NCBI RefSeq assembly: GCF_011742925.1
Contig: NZ_WAEL01000003.1
Span: 310,001-374,000, forward strand
DNA: 64,000 bases
Source of the DNA: Fibrivirga algicola
GTDB lineage: Bacteria > Bacteroidota > Bacteroidia > Cytophagales > Spirosomataceae
Direction of reading: 5' to 3'
The position numbers and the translations under genes were made by a program. Position 1 is the first letter of the stretch; the number at the start of each line of letters is the position of its first letter. Below, piece after piece: positions 19,182-26,879 of the stretch. The notes below the pieces were generated by a model. It was not told where the DNA came from. It saw only the letters and a list, made by a program, of their open reading frames with translations, and ran no database searches.

Positions 19182-21596
19182 TTATTCACTTCGCAAACTT
19201 TTCACCGGATTTACCAGCGCGGCTTTAATGCTCTGGTAGCTCACTGTCAATACGGCCACCACGACCGTCGCAACCAGGGCACTAACAAAAATGAATGGCC
19301 CCAGATCGATGCGGTATTCAAAAGATTTCAGCCATTGGCTCATGACCCACCAGGCTGCCGGGGCCGCCATCAGAAAGGCAAACGCAATGAGCCGAACAAA
19401 TTCCTGATTGAACAGCCACAGAATGCTGCCTACGCTGGCGCCCAGCACTTTCCGAACGCCGATCTCTTTGGTGCGCTGCGTAACCATAAATAGTACCAGT
19501 CCATATAACCCCATGCAGCCAATCAGCAGGGCTACGGCCGCAAAGAAGTTGACCAGCCGCCCCATAGTCTGTTCTTCCTGATAGCGCTCTTCAATCTGGT
19601 CATCCACAAACTGATGATCGAAATAACTGTCGGGATATACTTGATTATACGCCGTTTCCAACTGACTGATTACGCGCTGATAATTCCCCGTTCGTAGTTG
19701 CAGATTAGCTCCGAAATAATTCTTAGCCGATGTACTGAAAAACGATGGACCAATAGCACTTTTCAAATCGCTCTGGTTGAAATCTTTCAAAACGCCCACA
19801 ATCTCCATATGAGCACGATTCCCTTTGTGAATGAGCTTACCCAGCACCTTCGTCGGATCGTTGAATCCCAATTTGCGCACCATGGCTTCATTGACCAGGG
19901 CTTCCCGAAGTGTATCCGACGGGTTCAGGTTACGACCAGCCGCCAGTTTCAGTCCAAAAAGCGGTACGTACTTATCATCGATCCAGGCTTGTTGCGGGCC
20001 GAATTTCTCTTCTTCCGGCCGCGTATCGAACCGGATGCTGGTCTGGCTCACCCAACCAGACTGAGGGGGTCCGCTCATCGAATAGCTGATTCCTGCCACG
20101 TCGGGTAACGCCGTTGCCAAGCTCCGGAACGTATTCATTTTACTGATATCCTGCTCGGCCACAAGCGGCAGCCGAATGGTTAGCAAGGCATCTTTCTTGA
20201 AACCAAGATCTTTAGTCTGTACGTAGTGCAATTGATTAGCGACTACGATGAGCCCGATAATGAGCATCTGCGAAATGGCAAACTGCGTAACGACCAGGCC
20301 GCGCCGGATAGTAAAGCCGCCTGTCTGCTGGGTCGTTATTTTGCCCGCTAGCGCTACGACCGGCCGAAATCCGGCTAAAATCAACGCCGGATAGAGACCC
20401 GCCAGCAGAATAACGCCCGCCACCAGCAACATCAGCCAGCCCAGTACCGATGGCGAAAAATAGAACGTAAACCGAAAAGCGCCGTGCAGGTACGTTTGTG
20501 CCAGCGACAGGCCGTAGCTGAACACCCCGATTGCCAACCCCATCGCCAGCGTAACGATCAGCGCCGTTTCGCCCATGAACTGGCCCAGCAACTGACTGCG
20601 TGTGCTGCCCAACACCTTCCGTACGCCCACTTCCCTCGCCCGGTTCATGGCCTGCGCCGTAGCCAGGTTCACAAAGTTGATGCAGGCCGTGATGACCAGA
20701 AAGAGGCCAATGATAAACAGCGATAAAATGAGGTTCTTGCTAACACCATTATAGTCTGTAGCAAAATGGAGATCACTCAGTGGGGTAATCGGGTAGCGGG
20801 TTGTTTTAATATTGGTGGGGTTATGCTTTTTCAGGAAAGCGGGCAGATCACGGTTCCAGTTAGCTGCGGTGTATCGGTCGTTAAGCGCCACAAAGCAGTG
20901 TGTGCTGCTGTTGGTATTGGTGAAACTCTCGTCGAACGGACGGCCCTGGAAGTCTTTCAGGGAGGCACGAGACCCGATCAGTTCGTACGCATAATCGGTG
21001 TTATCATCATAATCGGCAAATACGCCAACGATCCGCGCCGAGGTACGTCCGTCCAGCTTCACTACCTTGCCTACCACATTGGTGGAGCCAAAATACTTGA
21101 TAGCCGACTTCGCACTAAGCACCAACGTACCTGGCTGACTCAGATCAGCCGCCCCCCCGGCGATCCAATGGTAGTCGAAAATCTGGAAATATGATGGCGT
21201 GGTGAAAGCCGCTTTAGCTGAACTCTCCTTGAACTTCTTGTCGATTCCGGTAGTACCCGCACCTGTACCGCCCGGCACAATAACCATAGGCTCCTCCCAC
21301 TCCTCGATCATGGCCAGGTGTTCAATTTCCGGATGATCGGTTTTCAAAGCCTGACCAAACGTTTCAGGCACGCCAGGCGTGAAGAAATCGCCGTCGGGTG
21401 TTTTAAACGCTGAAGTGAACTGATATATCCGGTCGTATTTGCTATGGTGCGTATCGGTTCGGTAATGGTAACGTACCAACGCGAAAAGCAACAGCGCACA
21501 GCCAATGCCCAGACCAAGCCCCGTCACGTTGATCAACGCGTATAGGCGATTGCGACGGAGAGTTCGGAAAGCGATGGTCAAGTAAGATCGAAGCAT
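19182..21596 (-). CDS. ABC transporter permease, double-FtsX MacB type (operon leader)
   Basis: An 804-residue paralogue at the head of the right operon. The frame opens at 21647, but MLRSYLTIAFRTLRRNR at 21596 is the family start. It is the most divergent copy: the second FtsX block is KEIGVRKVLGASVGSILWLF instead of the usual LLSK continuation, and the periplasmic part contains a glycine/threonine patch (PGGTGAGTTG). Upstream are the best -24/-12 element of the window (21664-21678) and a palindromic activator site (21731-21760). Confidence 0.9.
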   Translation of the reverse strand: MLRSYLTIAFRTLRRNRLYALINVTGLGLGIGCALLLFALVRYHYRTDTHHSKYDRIYQFTSAFKTPDGDFFTPGVPETFGQALKTDHPEIEHLAMIEEWEEPMVIVPGGTGAGTTGIDKKFKESSAKAAFTTPSYFQIFDYHWIAGGAADLSQPGTLVLSAKSAIKYFGSTNVVGKVVKLDGRTSARIVGVFADYDDNTDYAYELIGSRASLKDFQGRPFDESFTNTNSSTHCFVALNDRYTAANWNRDLPAFLKKHNPTNIKTTRYPITPLSDLHFATDYNGVSKNLILSLFIIGLFLVITACINFVNLATAQAMNRAREVGVRKVLGSTRSQLLGQFMGETALIVTLAMGLAIGVFSYGLSLAQTYLHGAFRFTFYFSPSVLGWLMLLVAGVILLAGLYPALILAGFRPVVALAGKITTQQTGGFTIRRGLVVTQFAISQMLIIGLIVVANQLHYVQTKDLGFKKDALLTIRLPLVAEQDISKMNTFRSLATALPDVAGISYSMSGPPQSGWVSQTSIRFDTRPEEEKFGPQQAWIDDKYVPLFGLKLAAGRNLNPSDTLREALVNEAMVRKLGFNDPTKVLGKLIHKGNRAHMEIVGVLKDFNQSDLKSAIGPSFFSTSAKNYFGANLQLRTGNYQRVISQLETAYNQVYPDSYFDHQFVDDQIEERYQEEQTMGRLVNFFAAVALLIGCMGLYGLVLFMVTQRTKEIGVRKVLGASVGSILWLFNQEFVRLIAFAFLMAAPAAWWVMSQWLKSFEYRIDLGPFIFVSALVATVVVAVLTVSYQSIKAALVNPVKSLRSE

Positions 21597-21663
21597 AAGA
21601 AAAGTCGTTGTAGCCGCTGGGTAGCCTGGCTGAAATCTAAGAGTCAATGGTATTTACACTAAG

Positions 21664-21678
21664 TCAACTGCCGTGCCA
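21664..21678 (-). promoter_or_regulatory. Sigma-54-type -24/-12 promoter
   Basis: On the minus strand: TGGCACGGCAGTTGA, matching the consensus TGGCACG-N4-TTGC at all but the last base. Transcription would start near 21652, 56 bases before the ATG at 21596. Almost the same 15-mer (TGGCACGGCGATTGA) occurs at 49491-49505. Confidence 0.65.
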
Positions 21679-21730
21679 CGGCACAAAAACGTCTTTTTTA
21701 CGCTCTGAACAGCGTTTCGCAACTATTCGC

Positions 21731-21760
21731 TGTCCGAAAATGGACAGCCTCCTGTCCGAT
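21731..21760. promoter_or_regulatory. Palindromic activator site (UAS-like)
   Basis: TGTCCGAAAATGGACA (21731-21746), then after GCCTCC a further half site TGTCCGAT (21753-21760). The layout with a GCC linker matches the site at 49560-49586. It sits about 53 bases upstream of the -24 element, a usual place for sigma-54 enhancer sites. Confidence 0.6.
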
Positions 21761-22072
21761 GCTGTACGGCCGCAGCTCAACACAGGGGCGAGTCGTATAA
21801 CCGCACTTGATCACCATAGATGAAGCTCACATCTGGTGATTTTATCAACTAGCCGAACAACCCCAATATCAGGCAAACCAACCTATCGCTGGCCGTTCTA
21901 TCTGAGTAGCTGATTGGTAGTATCATTCCCAAATTGACCTATTACACTACACCAGGCAAGTTCGGCAGCCGTAAGTTTTCCTTCGGCGATTAAACATTTT
22001 ACCCCAATAAAAGGTAAGCTTGCAGTGTCGAACAACATTGACACGTGTACCCAATTTTAACAAATTATCTAT

Positions 22073-22936
22073 ATGCGCTGGTTAGGTGGACGCGAAAGCG
22101 ATAACGTAGAAGACCGTCGGGGCGGCGGTGGCGGCGGCATGGTTGTCGGTGGCGGTATTGGCACGATGGTCATTGCCCTGGTCATTTACTTACTCGGTGG
22201 CGACCCGTCTCAAATTCTCAATCAAAGTGGCGACAGTGGTCAGGCTGTTTCCCAACAAGCTCCAGCCGGTCCACAGCCCGATGATGAAGCAGCCAAGTTT
22301 ACCCGTGTTGTACTTGGTTATACCGAAGATGTGTGGACGAAAGTGATGGCCGATGAAGGGCAGCGATACACGCAACCGGTGCTTGTTTTGTTTCGGGGCC
22401 AAACCCAATCAGGCTGCGGTATGGCCTCATCAGCCTCGGGTCCTTTTTACTGTCCCGGCGACAAAAAGCTGTATATCGATCTGTCGTTTTATGACGAACT
22501 GCAACAACGCTTCAATGCCCCCGGCGATTTCGCCATGGCCTATGTAGTCGCCCATGAAATTGGGCACCATATTCAGGACCAGTGGGGGATTTTGGATAAG
22601 GTCCATCAGGCTCAGGAGCGAATGAGTCAGACAGAGGCCAACCGGTTATCTGTACGCCTTGAGTTACAGGCCGATTTTCTGGCGGGTGTGTGGGCGCACC
22701 ATGCGCAAAAGCAATTCAAGATTTTGCAGGAAGGTGACGTAGAAGAAGCCCTGAATGCGGCCAGCGCCATCGGCGATGATAACATCCAGAAGTCAACGCA
22801 GGGGTACGTTACTCCGGAAGGCTTTACCCACGGTACTGCCGCGCAACGGGCATACTGGTTTAAAAAAGGCTTCGAAACCGGTGATATTAACCAGGGAGAT
22901 ACCTTCAATAGTCGTGAAGACGCGAGGTTGCAATAG
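22073..22936 (+). CDS. Neutral zinc metallopeptidase, YpfJ family
   Basis: 287 residues of PF04228. A cytoplasmic N-terminus with a glycine-rich stretch is followed by one transmembrane helix (about 23-42), then a periplasmic catalytic domain with HEIGHH at 161-166 (zinc ligands and catalytic Glu), ELQADF as the probable third-ligand region, and two cysteines (GCGMASS, FYCPG). The first residues, MRWLGGRESDNVEDRRG, are the typical family start. Substrate unknown. It is monocistronic and converges on lpdA, with a 37-base-arm hairpin between the stops. Confidence 0.93.
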   Translation: MRWLGGRESDNVEDRRGGGGGGMVVGGGIGTMVIALVIYLLGGDPSQILNQSGDSGQAVSQQAPAGPQPDDEAAKFTRVVLGYTEDVWTKVMADEGQRYTQPVLVLFRGQTQSGCGMASSASGPFYCPGDKKLYIDLSFYDELQQRFNAPGDFAMAYVVAHEIGHHIQDQWGILDKVHQAQERMSQTEANRLSVRLELQADFLAGVWAHHAQKQFKILQEGDVEEALNAASAIGDDNIQKSTQGYVTPEGFTHGTAAQRAYWFKKGFETGDINQGDTFNSREDARLQ

Positions 22937-22937
22937 C

Positions 22938-23049
22938 AGGCTGGATAGTCTGTAAAAAGGGAGTCCTGAGTATGAAAGGTCAGTTTAGCGTTACTAACGC
23001 ATACCGACTTTCCATACTCAGGACTCCCCTTTTACAGACTATCCAGCCT
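22938..23049. terminator. Long hairpin between convergent genes
   Basis: 37-base arms (22938-22974 and 23013-23049) with one difference, around a 38-base loop. It lies between the stops of the zinc peptidase and lpdA genes and probably terminates transcription from both sides. The stem is far longer than an ordinary intrinsic terminator. Confidence 0.8.
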
Positions 23050-23056
23050 TAAAACC

Positions 23057-24460
23057 CTACATATTAATCGCCCGGTTATCCGTAGCGGCAAGGCAGGCTT
23101 CTTTTAAGGCTTCAGTATACGTCGGGTGTGCATGTGACATCCGGCTAACGTCCTCAGCCGAGGCGCGGAATTCCATCGCCACCACTGCCTCGGCCACGAT
23201 ATCAGCGGCGCGTGGGCCAATGATGTGTACGCCCAGGATTTCATCGGTCTCTTTATGAGCCAGTACCTTCACCAGACCATCCACATCCATCGACGCCCGG
23301 GCACGACCCAGCGCTTTGAATGGGAACGTACCCAGCTTGTACGGAATGCCTTTCTCCTTCACTTCTTCTTCCGTGTACCCTACTGCCGCCACCTCGGGCC
23401 AGGTATACACCACATTTGGAATCAGCCGGTAATGGATATGCGGCTTCTGACCGGCAATGGTTTCGGCAATAAACACGCCTTCTTCTTCCGCTTTATGCGC
23501 CAGCATGGCCCCCCGAATCACGTCGCCCAGCGCGAAAATGTGCGCTACTTTCGTGCGCAGATGCTCATCAACGTCTAGTTTACCACGCTGATCAACGGCT
23601 AAACCAGCGGCTTCCAGATTGAGGCCATCAGTATAGGGCTTACGACCTACCGACACTAAGCAATAGTCGCCAGTCAAGGTCATCTGCTCCCCTTTCGGCG
23701 TATCGATGCTCACCACGACTTCATCGCCCGTATTTTCTACCTTGGTAACCTTGTGTTTGAAATAGAAGTCGGCACCCAGCTTTTTTATAGACTTCTGTAG
23801 TTCCTTACCCATCGTCTTGTCCATAGTCGGGATCATTGAATCGGCAAACTCAACGAACGAGACTTTGGCACCCAGACGGGCATATACAGATCCCAATTCG
23901 GCGCCAATTACCCCCGCACCAATAATGATCATGTGCTTTGGGATTTCGGGTAACTTCAGCGCCTCGGTGCTGGTGATGACCCGCTTCTTATCGAGGGGCA
24001 TCGATGGAAACGACATGGGTTTAGACCCCGTCGCGATTACGATATTTTTACCCGTAATGGTTTCGTCACCGCTACCATCGGTTTTAGCAATCTTCACCGT
24101 ATTGGCATCGACAAACGAGCCAACACCATAGAACGTGTCGATCTTGTTTTTCTTCATCAGGTACACGATGCCCTTGGTAGTCTGGTCGACCACATCTTGT
24201 TTACGGGCAATCATCTGAGGCAGATCAACCGCCAGGTGGTCCAACTTAATGCCGTGTTCGGCGAACGTGTGGCTGGCGTTGAAGTAATGCTCCGACGAGT
24301 CGAGTAGCGCTTTGGAGGGAATACAGCCCACATTGAGGCAGGTTCCACCCAGGGTGGCGTATTTTTCGATGATGGCCGTTTTCAGCCCTAATTGTGCGCA
24401 CCGAATAGCGCCCGTATAGCCGCCCGGCCCAGAGCCAATGACGATAACGTCGTATTGCAT
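23057..24460 (-). CDS. lpdA: Dihydrolipoyl dehydrogenase (E3)
   Basis: 467 residues. E3 reoxidises dihydrolipoamide on E2 subunits and passes electrons through FAD to NAD+. Seen are the FAD-binding GSGPGGYTGAIRCAQ at the N-terminus, the redox-active disulfide in GGTCLNVGCIPSKALL (about 38-53), a second Rossmann motif GAGVIGAELGSVYARLG, and the catalytic His-Glu in HAHPTYTEALKEA near the C-terminus. It is the last gene of the minus-strand cluster sucA-sucB-(two small genes)-lpdA, so it probably serves the 2-oxoglutarate complex, though it can be shared with others. Confidence 0.97.
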   Translation of the reverse strand: MQYDVIVIGSGPGGYTGAIRCAQLGLKTAIIEKYATLGGTCLNVGCIPSKALLDSSEHYFNASHTFAEHGIKLDHLAVDLPQMIARKQDVVDQTTKGIVYLMKKNKIDTFYGVGSFVDANTVKIAKTDGSGDETITGKNIVIATGSKPMSFPSMPLDKKRVITSTEALKLPEIPKHMIIIGAGVIGAELGSVYARLGAKVSFVEFADSMIPTMDKTMGKELQKSIKKLGADFYFKHKVTKVENTGDEVVVSIDTPKGEQMTLTGDYCLVSVGRKPYTDGLNLEAAGLAVDQRGKLDVDEHLRTKVAHIFALGDVIRGAMLAHKAEEEGVFIAETIAGQKPHIHYRLIPNVVYTWPEVAAVGYTEEEVKEKGIPYKLGTFPFKALGRARASMDVDGLVKVLAHKETDEILGVHIIGPRAADIVAEAVVAMEFRASAEDVSRMSHAHPTYTEALKEACLAATDNRAINM

Positions 24461-24590
24461 AGTATAGGTTTTATTAACTCGTCAACAGGTATCGTAAGCA
24501 AAAAAACTGGTCTGCTCTGTTACTCCATAACAGTAAGGAGTCGCTTTTGGTGGCATTTACCCATGAGCCGGGCAATCAGCGGCGCACCGA

Positions 24591-24788
24591 TTACTCCTTC
24601 GGCCGCTTGAACACGACTACAATAATGGAGGTGGCGGCTCCGCTGTCGAAAAGGCCAATGCTCTTCGACTCGATGGACTCCATGCCAACCATCTCCCAGC
24701 CTGAATCCCCGAACTCGTTTAGCTTCTGGTGAAATTCGCTCAGTTCACTAACCCGCAAATCGAAGGAGAGGTATTCCCACTTACTCAT
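24591..24788 (-). CDS. Small DUF4177-like protein B
   Basis: 65 residues starting MSKWEYLSFDLRVSEL (ATG at 24788; the frame extends to 24824 without reason to use it). The pattern WEY..L, LNEFGDSGWEMVGM and a final VVVFKRP fits the small DUF4177 fold. Its start overlaps the 3' end of the preceding small gene by 8 bases, suggesting translational coupling. The two are paralogues (WEY, GxxxWExV, FKR shared). It lies between sucB and lpdA. Function unknown. Confidence 0.75.
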   Translation of the reverse strand: MSKWEYLSFDLRVSELSEFHQKLNEFGDSGWEMVGMESIESKSIGLFDSGAATSIIVVVFKRPKE

Positions 24789-25011
24789 TGTTGTAGTATC
24801 GTTTGAAAACGTAGAGGAGTTCAATACCTACCGAGCTAGTACCAAGTTGGACACAGCTAACCAGTTCCCAGTCCTGTTCGCCCTGTTCATTCAGAATATC
24901 TTCCACCACTTCGGAAGGAATCATCGGACTTTCGGCAGCATCGTCGTTGCGAAACATTGACTGTGACTGCGCCATCACCTTCGTTTTCAGTGTTTTATAT
25001 TCCCAGGGCAT
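24781..25011 (-). CDS. Small DUF4177-like protein A
   Basis: 76 residues starting MPWEYKTLKTKVMAQSQ (ATG at 25011). The open frame to 25098 would translate the hairpin gap and is rejected. LNEQGEQDWELVSCVQLG and LLYVFKRYY give the DUF4177-like pattern, with an acidic insert (NDDAAESPMIPSEVVED) not present in its downstream paralogue. It follows sucB after a 34-base-arm hairpin. No enzyme motif is seen. A role as an assembly factor or regulator of the dehydrogenase would be a guess from position only. Confidence 0.75.
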   Translation of the reverse strand: MPWEYKTLKTKVMAQSQSMFRNDDAAESPMIPSEVVEDILNEQGEQDWELVSCVQLGTSSVGIELLYVFKRYYNNE

Positions 25012-25022
25012 GATGTGAAAGA

Positions 25023-25108
25023 AGTTTGGGGTTTGTCGTTTGATGTTGCGCTGCCAACTCACGATCACGTTAATTGGCAGCGCAGCATCAAACGACAAAC
25101 CCCAAACT
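25023..25108. repeat. Long hairpin between sucB and the small genes
   Basis: 34-base arms (25023-25056 and 25075-25108) differ at one position and enclose an 18-base loop. The stem opens AGTTTGGGGTTTG. It lies between co-directional genes and has no T-run, so it may attenuate or process the message. Its inner 16 bases recur, inverted, at 26828-26843. Confidence 0.85.
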
Positions 25109-25115
25109 CCCTTAT

Positions 25116-26756
25116 TTAGACTTCCAGTAAAATTCGTGTTGGGTCTTCCAGAAGCTGCTTCACGCGCACTAGGAAGCTTACCGATTCTTTGCCGTCGATG
25201 ATACGGTGATCGTAGCTGAGAGCCACGTACATGATCGGACGGACAACAATTTCACCGTTCACCACTACCGGCCGCTCAACGATGTTGTGCATACCCAGAA
25301 TAGCTGACTGCGGTGCATTGATAATTGGGGTCGACAGCATAGAGCCGAACGTACCGCCGTTGGTAATCGTGAACGTACCGCCCTGCATCTGTTCGATAGT
25401 CAGTTTGTTGTCACGAGCCAGACCGGCCAGCCGCACGATTTCTTTCTCGATCTGCGAGAAGCTCATCTGCTCGGCGTTCCGGATAACGGGCACCACCAGA
25501 CCGCGGTCCGACGAAACGGCGATCGAAATGTCGCAGTAATCGTTGAACACAATTTGGTCACCGTCGATCATGGCATTCACGGCCGGGAACTCACGCAGCG
25601 CCATGCAAATGGCTTTGGTGAAGAACGACATGAAGCCAAGACCAACCGCGTGCTTGTCTTTGAATTTGTCTTTGTATTTACCCCGCAGGTCCATGATCGG
25701 CTTCATGTCTACCTCGTTGAAGGTAGTCAGCATGGCCGTTTCATTCTTCACCGCTACCAGACGACGGGCAATCGTTTTCCGCAACGACGTCATCTTCTCA
25801 CGACGCTGCGTACGTGCGCCGGGGACGGCAGCCTGAGGCGCCGGACTTGGCGCAGCAGCTGGCTTTGCGGCAGCAGGGGCTGGAGCAGGCGTAACAGGTG
25901 CCGGAGCTGCCTGCGGTGCTGGTGCTGATGCCTTTACGGCGTCTTCTTTCGTAATCCGGCCTTCTATGCCCGTACCTTGTACCTGAGCGGCATCGACGCC
26001 TTTCTCTGCCAGAATCTTGGCAGCCGCCGGCGACGGGTGATTGGCTGCGTAGCTAGCCGATCCATTGGCGCTTCCGTTTTGGGCGGCAGGCGCAGCGGCA
26101 GCAGGTGCAGCGGGCTGTGGAGCAGGCGATGCGGCAGCAGCACCAACCTCAATGCGGGCGATGGTGGCGCCAATAGACAGCGTATCACCGGCCTGAGCTA
26201 CAATTCGCAACGTACCTGCAGCTTCGGCAGGAAGCTCAAACGTAGCTTTGTCCGATTCCAGTTCGCAAAGCGTTTCGTCCATCGCAACCGTATCACCGTC
26301 CTGCTTATTCCAGGCGGCAATGGTAACCTCGGTGATCGATTCGCCCACTGATGGAATTTTCACCTCGATTGCACTAGCCGAGGTGGTCGCTGTAGGCGCA
26401 GCGGCTGGTTCGGCTGGCTGTACAGCAGGCGTTGGTTCAGGAGCAGGTGCTTCAGCTTTAGGTGCTTCGGCGGGTTGTGCGGCCGGAGCAGGGGCAGCCG
26501 GTGCAGCCTCAGCAGACGTACCTACGCCGTCGATGGTGCAGATAGTTGCCCCGATAGGCAGCACGTCACCAGCCTGCGCCATGATGTGCAACGTACCTTC
26601 AGCCTCAGCAGGCAATTCAAAGGATGCTTTGTCAGAATCGAGTGTGCAAAGCACTTCGTCGAGCTTCACCACATCACCTTCTTTCTTCAACCATTCTCCC
26701 ACCGTTACTTCGGTGATGGATTCACCCACAGCGGGGACTTTTACTTCGATAGCCAT
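25116..26756 (-). CDS. sucB: 2-oxoglutarate dehydrogenase E2, succinyltransferase
   Basis: 546 residues. E2 carries lipoyl arms and transfers succinyl groups to CoA. Two lipoyl domains lie at about 1-77 (Lys43 in DSDKAS) and 129-204 (Lys170 in ESDKAT); most sucB proteins have one. Alanine/proline-rich linkers follow each. A subunit-binding domain ([15 protein letters not shown], about 239-275) and a catalytic domain (about 315-546) with YDHRIIDG complete the protein. The neighbour sucA supports the 2-oxoglutarate rather than pyruvate assignment. A 123-base gap with a 30-base perfect hairpin separates it from sucA. Confidence 0.93.
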   Translation of the reverse strand: MAIEVKVPAVGESITEVTVGEWLKKEGDVVKLDEVLCTLDSDKASFELPAEAEGTLHIMAQAGDVLPIGATICTIDGVGTSAEAAPAAPAPAAQPAEAPKAEAPAPEPTPAVQPAEPAAAPTATTSASAIEVKIPSVGESITEVTIAAWNKQDGDTVAMDETLCELESDKATFELPAEAAGTLRIVAQAGDTLSIGATIARIEVGAAAASPAPQPAAPAAAAPAAQNGSANGSASYAANHPSPAAAKILAEKGVDAAQVQGTGIEGRITKEDAVKASAPAPQAAPAPVTPAPAPAAAKPAAAPSPAPQAAVPGARTQRREKMTSLRKTIARRLVAVKNETAMLTTFNEVDMKPIMDLRGKYKDKFKDKHAVGLGFMSFFTKAICMALREFPAVNAMIDGDQIVFNDYCDISIAVSSDRGLVVPVIRNAEQMSFSQIEKEIVRLAGLARDNKLTIEQMQGGTFTITNGGTFGSMLSTPIINAPQSAILGMHNIVERPVVVNGEIVVRPIMYVALSYDHRIIDGKESVSFLVRVKQLLEDPTRILLEV

Positions 26757-26777
26757 TTTAACTGTGTTTGACGTTTG

Positions 26778-26869
26778 CCGGTCCGCCGGTGCGGTTTGAT
26801 GGTTGATACTACGTCCCCAAAGTAAACTGGCAGCGCAACATCAACCATCAAACCGCACCGGCGGACCGG
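26778..26869. repeat. Long hairpin between sucA and sucB
   Basis: Perfect 30-base arms (26778-26807 and 26840-26869) around a 32-base loop. The base is extended by GTTTGA (26765-26770) pairing with TCAAAC (26870-26875). The loop side contains TGGCAGCGCAACATCA, shared with the sucB-downstream hairpin. Confidence 0.85.
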
Positions 26870-26879
26870 TCAAACCGTT

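Larger units (their letters stand above)
21597..22072. other. Divergent intergenic control region
   Basis: 476 bases between the right permease operon and the zinc peptidase gene. Besides the sigma-54-like promoter and activator site it holds a hairpin at about 21810-21840 (ATCACC..AGATG paired with CATCTGGTGAT) followed by TTTTATC, and a small inverted repeat GTGTC..GACAC near 22027-22046. No gene is visible. Confidence 0.5.

Noticed and set aside
26248-26799. Antisense frame of 183 codons opposite sucB
   Set aside because: It mirrors the Ala/Pro-rich linkers and lipoyl domains of sucB; low-complexity shadow.
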